Counted from the stretch's first letter, positions 32,389 through 41,283 are shown. The stretch is DNA of 64,000 bases from Dysgonomonas mossii (GCF_004569505.1 NZ_SPPK01000003.1:124001-188000), one strand, 5' to 3'. Notes: generated by a model not told the origin, from the letters alone. Made by a program: numbers and translations.

Positions 32389-34485
32389 ATGGCAAAAATC
32401 GACTATTATATCAGCAAGATAAAGATACCTACATCTGTCTTGTTCATCGCTGCAATCATTATTATTGTATATTTTTTACCGCGCGAGGGTAAATATAAAT
32501 ACAGTTATGAAGATAATCGGCCATGGCAATACGGCTTGCTTACAGCACCCTTTAAGTTTCATATACATAAGTCTGATGCACAGATACAAGAAGAGAAAGA
32601 TAGCATCATGCAGACTTATCAGCCCTATTATCTGGCAGATGCGACAATCGAGAAAAAAGCAATATCTCAGGTTGTTCAGGATGCCAGGGCAAGAAGTATT
32701 CCGGAGGATTATATAACCTATATAAACAGGAAGTTTACAGAAATATACAAAGCCGGAGTGATCTCTGCCGAAGATTATGAGCGTATTCAGCAACTGAATA
32801 AAAAGCAATTAATACTTCGCAGCGAAACAGCAAACAAAATTGCTGCAACCAGGCATATTGCATCGTTTTATACACCACGCCAAGCATACGAAAAGATCAT
32901 TGATGACGCTCCTGCCCATATTGATATAGGACGTCTTAAAACTTTTAATCTCAACAATTATCTGATAGCTAATATTATATACGATGAGAGAATGTCGTTG
33001 GGTATCAAGAATGATATGCTGCAACAGGTTTCTTTGTATGACGGAGAAGTACAATATGGCGAAAAGATTATAGATAGGGGAGAGATCGTAGATGCGCGCC
33101 TCAAAAATATTCTCGATTCTTACATTAAAGAAGCAGAAGGAAAGGTAGGAACAAAGTCTAAACCGGGATGGCTTATCATGGGAGAGTTGGTTATGATCAC
33201 ACTCTTTGTAATGGCTCTGATGATTTATCTCCGTTTCTATCGTATTGAGGAGTACAGAAATAAAAAGAATGTCATCTTTATGTTGCTTATGGTTGTTATT
33301 TTCCCGGTGATAACGGGAATAATGGGCGACTCGAAGATGTTTACTCTGATGTATGTCATTCCTTTTGCGATACCTACCATTCTCATACGTACATTTATAG
33401 ACTCGCGTACAGCTATTACCACACATACCATTACAATATTGATCTGTGCCATTATGTTTCCTCTGGCTCAGATGGCTCAGTTTATCACAGTTCAGATGTT
33501 GGTCGGGTATATGTGTATCTTTAGCTTGCGGAATCTTTCTGAACGTTCCCAGCTGGTTGTATGCGCCCTTCTGATACTCCTTACATATATTGTGTCGTTT
33601 ACGGGCTGGATTTTATGTACCGAAGGAGATATAGCATTGATAAAAGAAAATTCGAGGGTGTATATTTATTTCTGTATCAACTTTGTATTTGTCACCTTCG
33701 CTTATCTGCTAGTTTATGTTTGCGAAAGAGTCTTTGGCTTTATGTCGGAGGTGAGTATGATAGAACTCTCAAATACAAACAGACCTCTTCTACAGCAACT
33801 TTCGGAGGTTGCTCCGGGTACATTCCAACATTCTATGCAGGTATCTACATTGGTGGTTGCCGCTGCGCATCGTATCGGGGCTAATGCTACGCTGGTGCGT
33901 ACAGGAGCTTTGTATCATGATATAGGTAAAATGGTAAATCCGATTTTCTTTACCGAGAATCAGGTTGAAGGGATCGATCCACATGCCGGACTGACAGAAA
34001 AAGAGAGTGCCCGCATTATAATAGATCATGTGGCTGAAGGGGTAAGAATAGCTAAAAAGAATAACTTGCCGCAACAGATAATAGATTTCATAGAAACTCA
34101 CCACGGTAAAGGGAAAGCAAAATACTTCTATAATTCGTATGTAAATAATCATCCAGACGAAATCGTTGATGAGGAAGATTTTACTTATCCTGGACCAAAT
34201 CCGTTTACGCGCGAAACCGCTATTCTTATGATGGCTGATACGGTGGAAGCTGCATCGAGAAGCCTTAAGGAGAATACGAAAGAAGCTATTACCGAATTGG
34301 TAAACCGTCTTATAGATTCTCAGCTGAGTGATGGTTTGTTCAAGAATGCCCCGATTACCTTTAAGGATATAGAACAGGTGAAAGAAGTGTTTTGCGACAA
34401 GTTGGTCAGCATGCGTCACTTACGTGTTGCCTATCCCGAGCTGAAGAGGGATGAGAATAAAGTAACCCGAGAAATAGAACAATAA
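32389..34485 (+). CDS. 7TM receptor with HD phosphohydrolase domain (PgpH-like)
   Basis: A 698-residue membrane protein of the 7TMR-HDED / 7TM-HD architecture. After a first membrane segment (about 16-30), an extracytoplasmic helical domain of about 220 residues leads into seven membrane helices (about 261-450). The cytoplasmic HD domain has His481, the HDIGKM motif at 510-515 and HHG at 571-573. Gram-positive PgpH of this family hydrolyses cyclic di-AMP; that activity here is inference. The gene has its own promoter box and overlaps a potential ATG of the next gene by one base (TAATG). Confidence 0.9.
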   Translation: MAKIDYYISKIKIPTSVLFIAAIIIIVYFLPREGKYKYSYEDNRPWQYGLLTAPFKFHIHKSDAQIQEEKDSIMQTYQPYYLADATIEKKAISQVVQDARARSIPEDYITYINRKFTEIYKAGVISAEDYERIQQLNKKQLILRSETANKIAATRHIASFYTPRQAYEKIIDDAPAHIDIGRLKTFNLNNYLIANIIYDERMSLGIKNDMLQQVSLYDGEVQYGEKIIDRGEIVDARLKNILDSYIKEAEGKVGTKSKPGWLIMGELVMITLFVMALMIYLRFYRIEEYRNKKNVIFMLLMVVIFPVITGIMGDSKMFTLMYVIPFAIPTILIRTFIDSRTAITTHTITILICAIMFPLAQMAQFITVQMLVGYMCIFSLRNLSERSQLVVCALLILLTYIVSFTGWILCTEGDIALIKENSRVYIYFCINFVFVTFAYLLVYVCERVFGFMSEVSMIELSNTNRPLLQQLSEVAPGTFQHSMQVSTLVVAAAHRIGANATLVRTGALYHDIGKMVNPIFFTENQVEGIDPHAGLTEKESARIIIDHVAEGVRIAKKNNLPQQIIDFIETHHGKGKAKYFYNSYVNNHPDEIVDEEDFTYPGPNPFTRETAILMMADTVEAASRSLKENTKEAITELVNRLIDSQLSDGLFKNAPITFKDIEQVKEVFCDKLVSMRHLRVAYPELKRDENKVTREIEQ

Positions 34486-34526
34486 TGTGCTCAATTTTAA
34501 ATAAATTTTTAATCCATTCACTTGTT

Positions 34527-35714
34527 ATGAGAAAATTACTTATTTTGCCTTTATTCCTGCTTATCAATCTGATTGTTTTTGCTCAGGAAGAAAACACAGC
34601 GTATCAGTTCACTGTGGTGAAACAAAACCCGATAACATCGATCAAAAATCAAGGGAATAGCGGAACTTGCTGGAGTTTTTCGGGAGTAGCTTTTCTTGAA
34701 TCTGAGCTTCTTAAAATGAACAAAGGAGATCACGATCTTTCTGAGATGTATATTGTTCGTCGTAATTATGCCGATAAAGCGGATAAGTATGTAAGAGTAG
34801 GAGGTAATCTAAACTTTGCACAAGGTGGTGCATTTGCCGATGTTGTAGAAACTTTAGATGAATACGGCGTAGTTCCTAATGAAGTGTATGCCGGTCTTAA
34901 CTATGGTGAGACTATTCATAATCATGGTGAATTGGAAGCTGCATTGAGTGGCTATGTAAAAGGAATTGCCGACAAGAAATCAAGCCGCATTTCTCCGGTA
35001 TGGGGTGTTGGTTTCAACAGTGTTTTGGATGCTTATCTGGGTGCTGTACCAAAAGAATTCCAATACAAAGGCAAAACATATACTCCGCAGTCTTTAGCTC
35101 AATCTTTAGGGCTTACAAGCAAAAATTATGTGTCTATCACTTCATTCACACATCATCCGTTCTATGCTCCGTTTGCTATAGAAATACCTGACAACTGGCG
35201 CTGGGCTCTGTCGTATAATGTACCTATGGATGAAATGATACAAGTAATAGACAATGCAATAAATAACGGTTACACTGTGGCATGGGCTTCGGATGTAAGC
35301 GAAATCGGATTTACCCGCAATGGTATCGCTGTTATCCCCGATGATGAGGCTCCTGAAAACATTGGTTCAGATCAGGCTCATTGGTTAGGATTGTCAAAAA
35401 GCGAAAAAACTACCCGTTTGAAAGCAAAAGTAGATCAAGGTCCGGTAAAAGAAAAGGTGGTTACACAAGAAATGCGTCAGGCTGCATTTGATAGCCAAGA
35501 AACTACCGACGATCATGGTATGCAAATATTCGGGATTGTAAAAGATCAGAATGGTACAAAATATTATCTTGTGAAAAACTCATGGGGTGAAGCAGGGAAA
35601 TATAAAGGAATATGGTATGCTTCAGAAACATTTGTGAAGTACAAAACAACAAATATAATGGTTAACAAGACTGCTGTTCCAGCTGCTCTTGCCAAAAAAC
35701 TAAATCTGAACTAA
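34527..35714 (+). CDS. Secreted C1 family peptidase (aminopeptidase C / bleomycin hydrolase-like)
   Basis: A papain-fold cysteine peptidase of the C1B type, 395 residues from the chosen start. The start at MRKLLILPLF gives a clear signal peptide cut after VFAQ; an upstream in-frame ATG at 34485 would put 14 non-signal residues before it. The catalytic triad reads Cys48 (NQGNSGTCWSFSG), His330 (TDDHGMQIFG) and Asn351 (LVKNSWG). Bleomycin hydrolase-type enzymes act as aminopeptidases in the cytosol; export of this version points to nutrient peptide trimming in the periplasm. It is followed by two successive terminator-like hairpins. Confidence 0.92.
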   Translation: MRKLLILPLFLLINLIVFAQEENTAYQFTVVKQNPITSIKNQGNSGTCWSFSGVAFLESELLKMNKGDHDLSEMYIVRRNYADKADKYVRVGGNLNFAQGGAFADVVETLDEYGVVPNEVYAGLNYGETIHNHGELEAALSGYVKGIADKKSSRISPVWGVGFNSVLDAYLGAVPKEFQYKGKTYTPQSLAQSLGLTSKNYVSITSFTHHPFYAPFAIEIPDNWRWALSYNVPMDEMIQVIDNAINNGYTVAWASDVSEIGFTRNGIAVIPDDEAPENIGSDQAHWLGLSKSEKTTRLKAKVDQGPVKEKVVTQEMRQAAFDSQETTDDHGMQIFGIVKDQNGTKYYLVKNSWGEAGKYKGIWYASETFVKYKTTNIMVNKTAVPAALAKKLNLN

Positions 35715-35735
35715 TAGATTTCTATTATATAGTAT

Positions 35736-35773
35736 ATAGCCGTGGGAGGTTTTCTCCTGCGGCTATTTATTTT
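35736..35773 (+). terminator. Terminator of the C1 peptidase gene
   Basis: A 13-bp stem (35736-35748 with 35754-35766, two G-U pairs), five-base loop, then a T-rich run. Confidence 0.85.
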
Positions 35774-35820
35774 TAGGTGGAGTAATTCTAAATTTCTTTT
35801 AGTATTTGCTTAATAGCTAC

Positions 35821-35864
35821 AAAGAGAATAATATAAAATTGTCTTATATTGTATTCTCTTTTTT
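35821..35864 (+). terminator. Second terminator-like hairpin
   Basis: Ten base pairs (35821-35830 with 35852-35861) continue, after a two-base bulge, into six more (35831-35836 with 35844-35849). A T run ends the element. Confidence 0.55.
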
Positions 35865-35873
35865 AGTGTGTAG

Positions 35874-36001
35874 AAAGTGACAGGTACAAAACATATCAAA
35901 AAGTGTCACTTTTGTCACCTTTTTATTGTTTATTTGGTGTTATATTTTTAGTTATCAGATATTTGTGTGCATTTTTGTGATTTGTTTTATTGTCACCTTT
36001 T
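35874..36001. repeat. Cluster of four TGTCAC(C/T)TTT motifs, possible operator
   Basis: One copy is inverted (GAAAGTGACA at 35873-35882). Three are direct: TGTCACTTTT from 35904, TGTCACCTTT from 35914, and TGTCACCTTT from 35991. The last two sit in an identical 12-base TTGTCACCTTTT context. The regular core suggests repeated protein-binding sites. Confidence 0.5.
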
Positions 36002-36134
36002 GTGTAGGAAAATATAGAGATAAAGGTTAAAATAACGATTTCAGAAAAATATTACATAAAATCTGTAACCACATGAGACTATGTGTAGTCATATATTCGA
36101 AAACAGATTATTAACAACAAAAAATAGAAATATC

Positions 36135-36506
36135 ATGGGTGAATTAGTACCAATAATTGCAATTTTATGTGCAGTAGGATTGCCGGTCGTTTTAGGTGGA
36201 ATGGTTCTTTTAAAACTTTTATCATCAGATAAGAAAGTTCGTATGGAATTGGCGAAACAAGGGATTATACCTCCGCCCGAAGTAAAAACAGCTCCGAACA
36301 AATACAGATCTCTTCGCAATGGTTTTCTGTGTGTCGGAATCGCTATCGGGTTGGCTTTAGGGGTTTTCATCGCACCAAGCTTTGCTCTTTCTTTAGATTT
36401 TCAATATCTTGTAATAAGTAGTAGCGTGCTGTTGTTCCTTGGTCTTGCTTACGTTGTGTTTTACTTGGTGGTGAAAGACAAAAAAGAATTTGAAGACGCT
36501 GAATAA
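36135..36506 (+). CDS. DUF6249-like small membrane protein
   Basis: A 123-residue integral membrane protein from the ATG at 36135. An earlier in-frame ATG (36081) would add a polar N-tail and is less likely. One membrane segment (about 6-28) is followed by a basic cytoplasmic loop with the RMELAKQGIIPPPE motif. That motif is typical of short Bacteroidota proteins placed before ECF sigma genes and annotated DUF6249. Two further membrane segments follow (about 63-83 and 91-113). The sigma gene starts 2 bases after its stop. A role in holding or sensing for the sigma factor is plausible but unproven. Confidence 0.8.
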   Translation: MGELVPIIAILCAVGLPVVLGGMVLLKLLSSDKKVRMELAKQGIIPPPEVKTAPNKYRSLRNGFLCVGIAIGLALGVFIAPSFALSLDFQYLVISSSVLLFLGLAYVVFYLVVKDKKEFEDAE

Positions 36507-36508
36507 GG

Positions 36509-37066
36509 ATGGATGAAAAGCAACTTATACACAAAGTCCTGAAGGGAGATACGTCTGCCTTCGGGTATTTTGTAGACACATATCAGGATATGGCTATAAC
36601 TATAGCCTATCGTGTGTGTGGTAACAGGCAGGATGCAGAAGATATTGTGCAGAATGCTTTTGTTAAGGCTTTTCATAATTTGCATACATTTAGAGCTGAC
36701 AGTAAGTTTTCGACTTGGTTCTACAGAATTGTTTATAATACGGCAATTACAGAAACCCGTAATACGGTTTACAATACAGAGTTTGTTGATTATAAACAGA
36801 TTGATTTGGATAATTCTTTCTCGGATTGGGATACAATGTCTCAGGTAGAGGATAACGAGAGGAAGGCTATTGTAAATGAGGCTATGGATAAGATGCCTAG
36901 AGATGAAGGGCTTTTGCTCACATTATACTATCTGGAAGATAACTCGGTGAAAGAAATAGCACAAATAACCGGGCTGACGGATGTAAATGTGAAAGTGAAG
37001 ATGCATAGGGCACGAAAGCGTTTCGCAGATATTCTGGAACAGATGATGCGGTACGAAACCTCTTAG
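36509..37066 (+). CDS. ECF RNA polymerase sigma factor (second)
   Basis: A 185-residue sigma-70 protein. Region 2 shows ITIAYRVCGNRQDAEDIVQNAFVKAFHNL and SKFSTWFYRIVYNTAI (about 28-90). Region 4 shows EGLLLTLYYLEDNSVKEIAQITGLTDVNVKVKMHRARKRF (about 132-171). It is a close architectural relative of the other ECF factor in the window but clearly divergent in sequence. It sits between the DUF6249 gene (2-base gap) and a two-span membrane protein (12-base gap), so the signal probably comes from the envelope. Confidence 0.95.
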   Translation: MDEKQLIHKVLKGDTSAFGYFVDTYQDMAITIAYRVCGNRQDAEDIVQNAFVKAFHNLHTFRADSKFSTWFYRIVYNTAITETRNTVYNTEFVDYKQIDLDNSFSDWDTMSQVEDNERKAIVNEAMDKMPRDEGLLLTLYYLEDNSVKEIAQITGLTDVNVKVKMHRARKRFADILEQMMRYETS

Positions 37067-37078
37067 AGATATTAAAAT

Positions 37079-37477
37079 ATGGAATTGATGAATAATAATA
37101 AAAAATATAAATACAACGATATGAATATGCAGGATGATAAAATAAGAGAGCTTCTTTCGGGCACTAGAATGAAAGCAAGCGACAATCTTAAATACAGGAT
37201 CATGCATCAGATAGAAGCCGAAAGAGCATTAATGCATGAGAAGTCTAAAGTGCAAAGCTCAAGCCCTTTCATCGGGAATATGTTTGCCATTTTTGGTGTG
37301 ATGTATGCCCTGATTGCGATAGTTGCTTTAGTAGTCTATTTTGCAGCAGGGAAAGATGCTTTGCAGTCTGCCATGTTTTTTGCTCCTATATTGCTAATCG
37401 CTTCTGCTTGTGGCATGTTCGGATTTATTTCGGTATATGACGATCGGCGCAGGAGTAAGCATAAAGCTGTGAGCTGA
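37079..37477 (+). CDS. Two-span membrane protein, possible anti-sigma factor
   Basis: A 132-residue protein. A polar, Asn/Lys-rich N-terminus of about 65 residues contains DDKIRELLSGTRMKASDNLKYRIMHQIE, which resembles the sigma-binding helices of other Bacteroidota anti-sigmas. Membrane segments follow at about 66-89 and 97-120, with a basic tail. It is the last gene of the DUF6249-sigma unit. No catalytic or metal motif is visible. The anti-sigma role is inferred from position and topology only. Confidence 0.7.
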   Translation: MELMNNNKKYKYNDMNMQDDKIRELLSGTRMKASDNLKYRIMHQIEAERALMHEKSKVQSSSPFIGNMFAIFGVMYALIAIVALVVYFAAGKDALQSAMFFAPILLIASACGMFGFISVYDDRRRSKHKAVS

Positions 37478-37504
37478 TAGTAGTGAAGGTGTGAGATAAA
37501 AAAT

Positions 37505-37535
37505 GGGCTTAAAGCATTTGCTCTAAGCCCTATAT
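37505..37535. terminator. Terminator between the second ECF operon and the M24 peptidase gene
   Basis: An 11-position stem (37505-37515 with 37520-37530, one mismatch) with a short loop, between convergent genes. The 3' flank is only TA-rich, so termination strength is uncertain. Confidence 0.6.
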
Positions 37536-37575
37536 ATATTTAAATAGAGGAGGAAGTCGGCGTAACTAATCGTGA

Positions 37576-38751
37576 TTAAAGTTCTATAATTTCTTCTTCC
37601 AATATTGTCAACTTCTCAAGGCCATCTTGAGTTACCAAGTATGTGTTTTCAATACCTACAGCTCCTACTTCAGGGATTACGAATTTAGGTTCGAGGGCAA
37701 AAACAATGTTTGGTTCCAGCAATTCTTTCGAACGAGGGGTTAGTACGGGAGGCTCATTGATCTCCAATCCTACACCGTGACCAACAAATTTAGCTTGCTG
37801 TTTTGTTCCCATAAAGTAAGGTTCCAGATTGTTCTTAACCACTGCTTCCATCGCGATATTGTATAACTCGGCACAGCTTACGCCGGGCTTTGCGATGTCC
37901 ATTACCTTATTGCTGATTTCTATAGAGACCTGATGTGCGCGGTAAGCCAAATCAAGAGTCTTACCTACAGAGAACACACGCGTCATATCTGTCATCCATG
38001 GGGTGTAGTTTCCGGCCATATCTACCATAATGGTATTCCCTTTCTTTATCTTTTGACCCGACGCACCTAAAGGTAAAATGGGGCTTGTTCCGGCTCCGCC
38101 AAGAGCAAAGTCGAAAGGAGATGGGGCTTCTGCATTTTCTCCTGTAAGAAGGCTGCCCATGTAGATATCCATGTTTTCACCGTAGCTACGGAAAAGTCCT
38201 AATGATCCGTGCAAGCGCATCAGACGTTCTATTTCTATCTGAAACCCTATGTCCGTCATGCCGTCTTTATAAACAGAAGGGATCATCTTGTAAACGGCTT
38301 CATGCTTGCGGGCGCAAAGTCTTACTTGCTCCAACTCGAATTCGGTTTTTACACTGCGTACTTTACGCATCAGGGTAGATGCATTGGCAGCTTCCTTTAG
38401 ACTGAATGTATTCAGTAAACGGCTGCATTCACCGAAGGAAATCACATCTGTTTCAATCAAGACGGATTGAGGAATAGAGCGTCCGAGATTCTTTAGCTCA
38501 TCAGTTATCTGTTCGGGTTTGCGGATATAGATCGTATTATCGAAACTGACATCTTCGGGGCGCTTTACGAAATGTACCGGTTGTCCTTCTATCGGTAAAT
38601 AGTAGTAACCATTATATACCATTCCGGTCATGTAGAATACATTTACGGCAGTAGTCAATATACAGCCTTCAATATTCATCGACTGCATGGTACTTTGCAA
38701 GCGTTGTTGACGAATCAGTAAGTCTTTCGATAAATCTTCCTTATAGCTCAT
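37576..38751 (-). CDS. M24 family metallopeptidase (Xaa-Pro aminopeptidase-like)
   Basis: A pita-bread-fold metallopeptidase of 391 residues. An N-terminal creatinase-type domain (about 1-145) precedes the catalytic domain. Metal ligands are visible as MVDMAGNYTPWMTDMTR (two Asp), GHGVGLEINEPP (His), FALEPKF and VGIENTYLV (two Glu). It has no signal peptide. Substrate could be an Xaa-Pro dipeptide or another small amide, since family members also include creatinase-like enzymes. The gene overlaps nadD by 11 bases and is last in the yicC-gmk-nadD unit. Confidence 0.9.
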   Translation of the reverse strand: MSYKEDLSKDLLIRQQRLQSTMQSMNIEGCILTTAVNVFYMTGMVYNGYYYLPIEGQPVHFVKRPEDVSFDNTIYIRKPEQITDELKNLGRSIPQSVLIETDVISFGECSRLLNTFSLKEAANASTLMRKVRSVKTEFELEQVRLCARKHEAVYKMIPSVYKDGMTDIGFQIEIERLMRLHGSLGLFRSYGENMDIYMGSLLTGENAEAPSPFDFALGGAGTSPILPLGASGQKIKKGNTIMVDMAGNYTPWMTDMTRVFSVGKTLDLAYRAHQVSIEISNKVMDIAKPGVSCAELYNIAMEAVVKNNLEPYFMGTKQQAKFVGHGVGLEINEPPVLTPRSKELLEPNIVFALEPKFVIPEVGAVGIENTYLVTQDGLEKLTILEEEIIEL

Positions 38752-39334
38752 TTTTATAGTGTTTATATAGTCCTTTTTCTATAATATAGTCATATACGTT
38801 TTCTGTAAGAAAAGGACGCATGTTCTTACCAGCCTCTATACCCTCACGTATGAAGGTAGATGATACTTCTATGATTGGCGAGTCTAACGCTTCTACCTTT
38901 TGCTTTAGCCTATCGGGTATTTTTATCCGGAAGCCTAAGCGAGGATATATCTTAAGCTTATAATTCTCCAGAATCTTATCCGTTTCATGCCAGCTTTCGA
39001 AAATAGCCCAATTGTCGGCTCCAATAACGAGCGTGAAGTCATGCTCGGGATACTTTCCTTTCAAAGCATCCAGTGTATTGATTGTATATGATGGTTTGGG
39101 CAGATCGAACTCGAAGTCACTCGCCTTTATTTTGGGATATCCTTCTAAAGCCAGCTTCGTCATTTCTAAGCGTACATATTTATCCGAGAGATCATCCTCC
39201 GATTTTAAAGGATTAAGAGGGCTTACTAGCAGCCAGACTTCTTCTATATCGGTATATTCTACAATGTAGTTTGCCAGAATAAGATGCCCTACGTGAATAG
39301 GGTTGAATGAGCCGGAGAATATGCCTATCTTCAT
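38741..39334 (-). CDS. nadD: Nicotinate-nucleotide adenylyltransferase
   Basis: Adenylates nicotinate mononucleotide to deamido-NAD in NAD biosynthesis. The 197-residue length and N-terminal GSFNPIHVGH (8-17), carrying the nucleotidyltransferase HxGH motif, are diagnostic. The later SSTFIREGIEAG segment is the family ISSTxIR motif. It overlaps gmk upstream by 4 bases (ATGA-type) and the M24 peptidase downstream by 11 bases, so translation of the three is coupled. Confidence 0.97.
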   Translation of the reverse strand: MKIGIFSGSFNPIHVGHLILANYIVEYTDIEEVWLLVSPLNPLKSEDDLSDKYVRLEMTKLALEGYPKIKASDFEFDLPKPSYTINTLDALKGKYPEHDFTLVIGADNWAIFESWHETDKILENYKLKIYPRLGFRIKIPDRLKQKVEALDSPIIEVSSTFIREGIEAGKNMRPFLTENVYDYIIEKGLYKHYKNEL

Positions 39335-39894
39335 GTTGCAAGAAATTCTTTTACTACTTTTAATGCTTTTGCCTTTGCCTCTTCCAGATTGTCATTCTTG
39401 ATAATGACATCAAAGTGAGAAGCGAAGGTCATTTCATATTCTGCTTTTGCTACCCGTGCCTCTATTATCTCGGGAGAATCGGTTCCTCTGCTTATCAGTC
39501 GGTTGCGTAATTCACTGATAGATGGCGGTTCTACAAATATAGACAGCGCCTTCTCTCCGTAGTATTTCTTTATGTTACATCCTCCTACCACATCGACATC
39601 GAAGATTACATTGCCGCCATTATCAAAGATTCTTTGGACTTCGGCTTTTAGCGTTCCATAGAATTTATCTTTGTATACTTCTTCGTATTCAAGGAATTCG
39701 TTATTCTCAATTTTCTGACGAAACTCTTCGGGTGTATGAAAGTAATATTCTACTCCATGTTTTTCTTCTCCGCGAGGCAAACGGCTTGTGGCCGAGATAG
39801 AAAACCGGAGGTTTAAATTTTGCGAAAGCAAGTAGTTTACAATAGTTGATTTGCCTGCACCCGAAGGAGCCGAAAAGATGATTAATTTGCCCAT
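39331..39894 (-). CDS. gmk: Guanylate kinase
   Basis: Phosphorylates GMP to GDP. The 187-residue protein starts with the P-loop SAPSGAGKS (8-16). It has the GMP-binding segment with SATSRLPRGEEKHGVEYYFHTPEEF and the EYEEVYKDKFYGT block, where the usual GNxYGT is replaced by DKFYGT. The lid and C-terminal helices are complete. It lies between yicC (15-base gap) and nadD (4-base overlap), a conserved Bacteroidota order. Confidence 0.97.
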   Translation of the reverse strand: MGKLIIFSAPSGAGKSTIVNYLLSQNLNLRFSISATSRLPRGEEKHGVEYYFHTPEEFRQKIENNEFLEYEEVYKDKFYGTLKAEVQRIFDNGGNVIFDVDVVGGCNIKKYYGEKALSIFVEPPSISELRNRLISRGTDSPEIIEARVAKAEYEMTFASHFDVIIKNDNLEEAKAKALKVVKEFLAT

Positions 39895-39909
39895 TCTATC
39901 GCTTATTCC

Positions 39910-40782
39910 TTACAATACGTTCAACACCTGCTCTTTTATTTGCTCGAGCTCATCTTTCATTTTCACAACAACCTGCTGCATCTCGGCATGGTTCGATTTT
40001 GAGCCCATCGTGTTTACTTCACGTCCTATTTCCTGAGCGATAAAACCAAGCTTTTTACCTTGTCCTGATCCTGATGTCATTGTTTCCAGAAAATATTTAA
40101 GGTGGTTGTTCAAACGATTCTTTTCTTCGTTTATATCAAGCTTTTCGATATAATAAATCATCTCCTGTTCGAAACGGTTTTTATCATAATCGAAATCCTC
40201 TATTTTTTGTAGGGCTTCTGATATACGACCTTTTATTTTGTCTACACGTTCTGCTTCGAACGGTTCTATATCGGTCAGAAGGGTTTTTATGTTAGATATT
40301 TTTTCTTCGAATAGCTTCTGAAGCATTGCGCCTTCCTGCTTACGGAATGCATGCAACTGATCAATTGCTTCGCTGATAACATTCGATACCATAAGCCATT
40401 CTTCTTCATCTACTTCCTGTGCTTCATACTTCAACACGTCAGGTAAACGTAGCAAGACCTGAAACCAATCTTGAGGAACAGCAACTCCCAATTTCTCGCA
40501 AGATTCTTTGATCTGATTATAATATCCTTCTATGATACTTTGATTGATCTGTGTAGCAGTTTCGCTGCCTATGTTTTCTATATATATGAGAAAATCTACC
40601 TTTCCTCGCTCTAGTTGGCGAGATAGTAGATTGCGGATTTCCATTTCGTGCTCTTTATACAGATTTGGTAAACGTACCGATAAATCGAGTTGTTTACTAT
40701 TTAAGGATTTTACTTCAACAGTAATTTTCCTTTTATGAAGTTCAGCAGTTGATTTGCCAAAACCAGTCATTGATTGTATCAT
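39910..40782 (-). CDS. yicC: YicC family endoribonuclease
   Basis: A 290-residue cytoplasmic protein of the YicC/YloC stress-linked endoribonuclease family. The start at MIQSMTGFGKS matches the invariant N-terminus; an upstream in-frame ATG would add 12 atypical residues. The C-terminal DUF1732-type helical domain is present, with the block EKNRLNNHLKYFLETM and the late TMGSKSNHAEMQQVVVKMKDELE. It heads the yicC-gmk-nadD-M24 unit and has a promoter with -7 box at 40806-40813 and a TTG 22 bases before it. It is divergent from the ArsC-like gene. Confidence 0.93.
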   Translation of the reverse strand: MIQSMTGFGKSTAELHKRKITVEVKSLNSKQLDLSVRLPNLYKEHEMEIRNLLSRQLERGKVDFLIYIENIGSETATQINQSIIEGYYNQIKESCEKLGVAVPQDWFQVLLRLPDVLKYEAQEVDEEEWLMVSNVISEAIDQLHAFRKQEGAMLQKLFEEKISNIKTLLTDIEPFEAERVDKIKGRISEALQKIEDFDYDKNRFEQEMIYYIEKLDINEEKNRLNNHLKYFLETMTSGSGQGKKLGFIAQEIGREVNTMGSKSNHAEMQQVVVKMKDELEQIKEQVLNVL

Positions 40783-40805
40783 GCTGTAATTTTTAATTTT
40801 AGGTA

Positions 40806-40838
40806 CAAAAATACACAAATTATTACGTGAGAAGTCAA
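40806..40838 (-). promoter_or_regulatory. yicC: Promoter of the yicC operon
   Basis: On the minus strand TTG (40836-40838) is followed after 22 bases by TATTTTTG (40806-40813), 24 bases before the ATG. The spacer is one base longer than the usual 19-21. Confidence 0.5.
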
Positions 40839-40877
40839 CTTTAGCTAATTAAACTACGTTATTCATCCGTAAACTTT

Positions 40878-40885
40878 TATTTTTG
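40878..40885 (+). promoter_or_regulatory. -7 box for the ArsC-like / tamB operon
   Basis: TATTTTTG, an exact TAnnTTTG match, 32 bases before the chosen ATG at 40917. The longer reading frame start at 40890 is only 5 bases away and therefore unlikely. Confidence 0.5.
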
Positions 40886-40916
40886 TATATTGTTCAAATA
40901 TAAAATGACATATACA

Positions 40917-41276
40917 ATGACAACAACACTCTTTTTACAATACCCTAAATGCAGTACTTGCCAAAAAGCCGCTAAATGGCTTAAAGAAAATAATGTAGAA
41001 GTAAATAGCAGAGACATTACCAAAGAAAACCCGTCGAAGGCAGAATTGTCTGAATGGATAAAGAAAAGCGGACTTCCTATTTCCAGATTTTTCAATACTT
41101 CAGGGAGGATCTATAAAGAGAATAATCTCAAAGATAAGGTGAAATCAGCATCGCAAGAAGAATTAATAGACATACTATCTTCTGACGGAATGGTAGTAAA
41201 ACGTCCGATTGTAGTAGGAAAAGATTTTGTTTTGGTCGGATTTAATGAGGAAGAATGGATTCAGAAGCTGAAATAA
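40917..41276 (+). CDS. ArsC/Spx family thioredoxin-fold protein
   Basis: A 119-residue thioredoxin-fold protein with the redox motif KCSTCQKA (Cys12, Cys15) near the N-terminus. The family blocks ENPSKAELSEWIKKSG and the cis-proline region MVVKRPIVVG are present. Arsenate reductase-type ArsC and the transcriptional regulator Spx share this fold, and the CxxC arrangement is compatible with either or with an uncharacterised glutaredoxin-like reductase. No arsenic resistance genes are nearby. I placed the start at MTTTLFLQYP because the promoter box ends just before an upstream in-frame ATG. tamB follows 7 bases later. Confidence 0.88.
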   Translation: MTTTLFLQYPKCSTCQKAAKWLKENNVEVNSRDITKENPSKAELSEWIKKSGLPISRFFNTSGRIYKENNLKDKVKSASQEELIDILSSDGMVVKRPIVVGKDFVLVGFNEEEWIQKLK

Positions 41277-41283
41277 AATAAGT

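Larger units (their letters stand above)
35774..36134. other. Regulatory gap upstream of the second ECF operon
   Basis: It holds a second terminator-like hairpin (35821-35864) and four TGTCAC(C/T)TTT-like motifs (35874-36001). Further on is a GTAAC (36065-36069) with a weak GTAGTC partner. I see no gene. Confidence 0.55.

Noticed and set aside
34485..34526. Upstream start of the C1 peptidase overlapping the HD-receptor stop (TAATG)
   Set aside because: It would place 14 polar and hydrophobic residues ahead of a clear signal peptide. The later ATG gives a normal exported protein.
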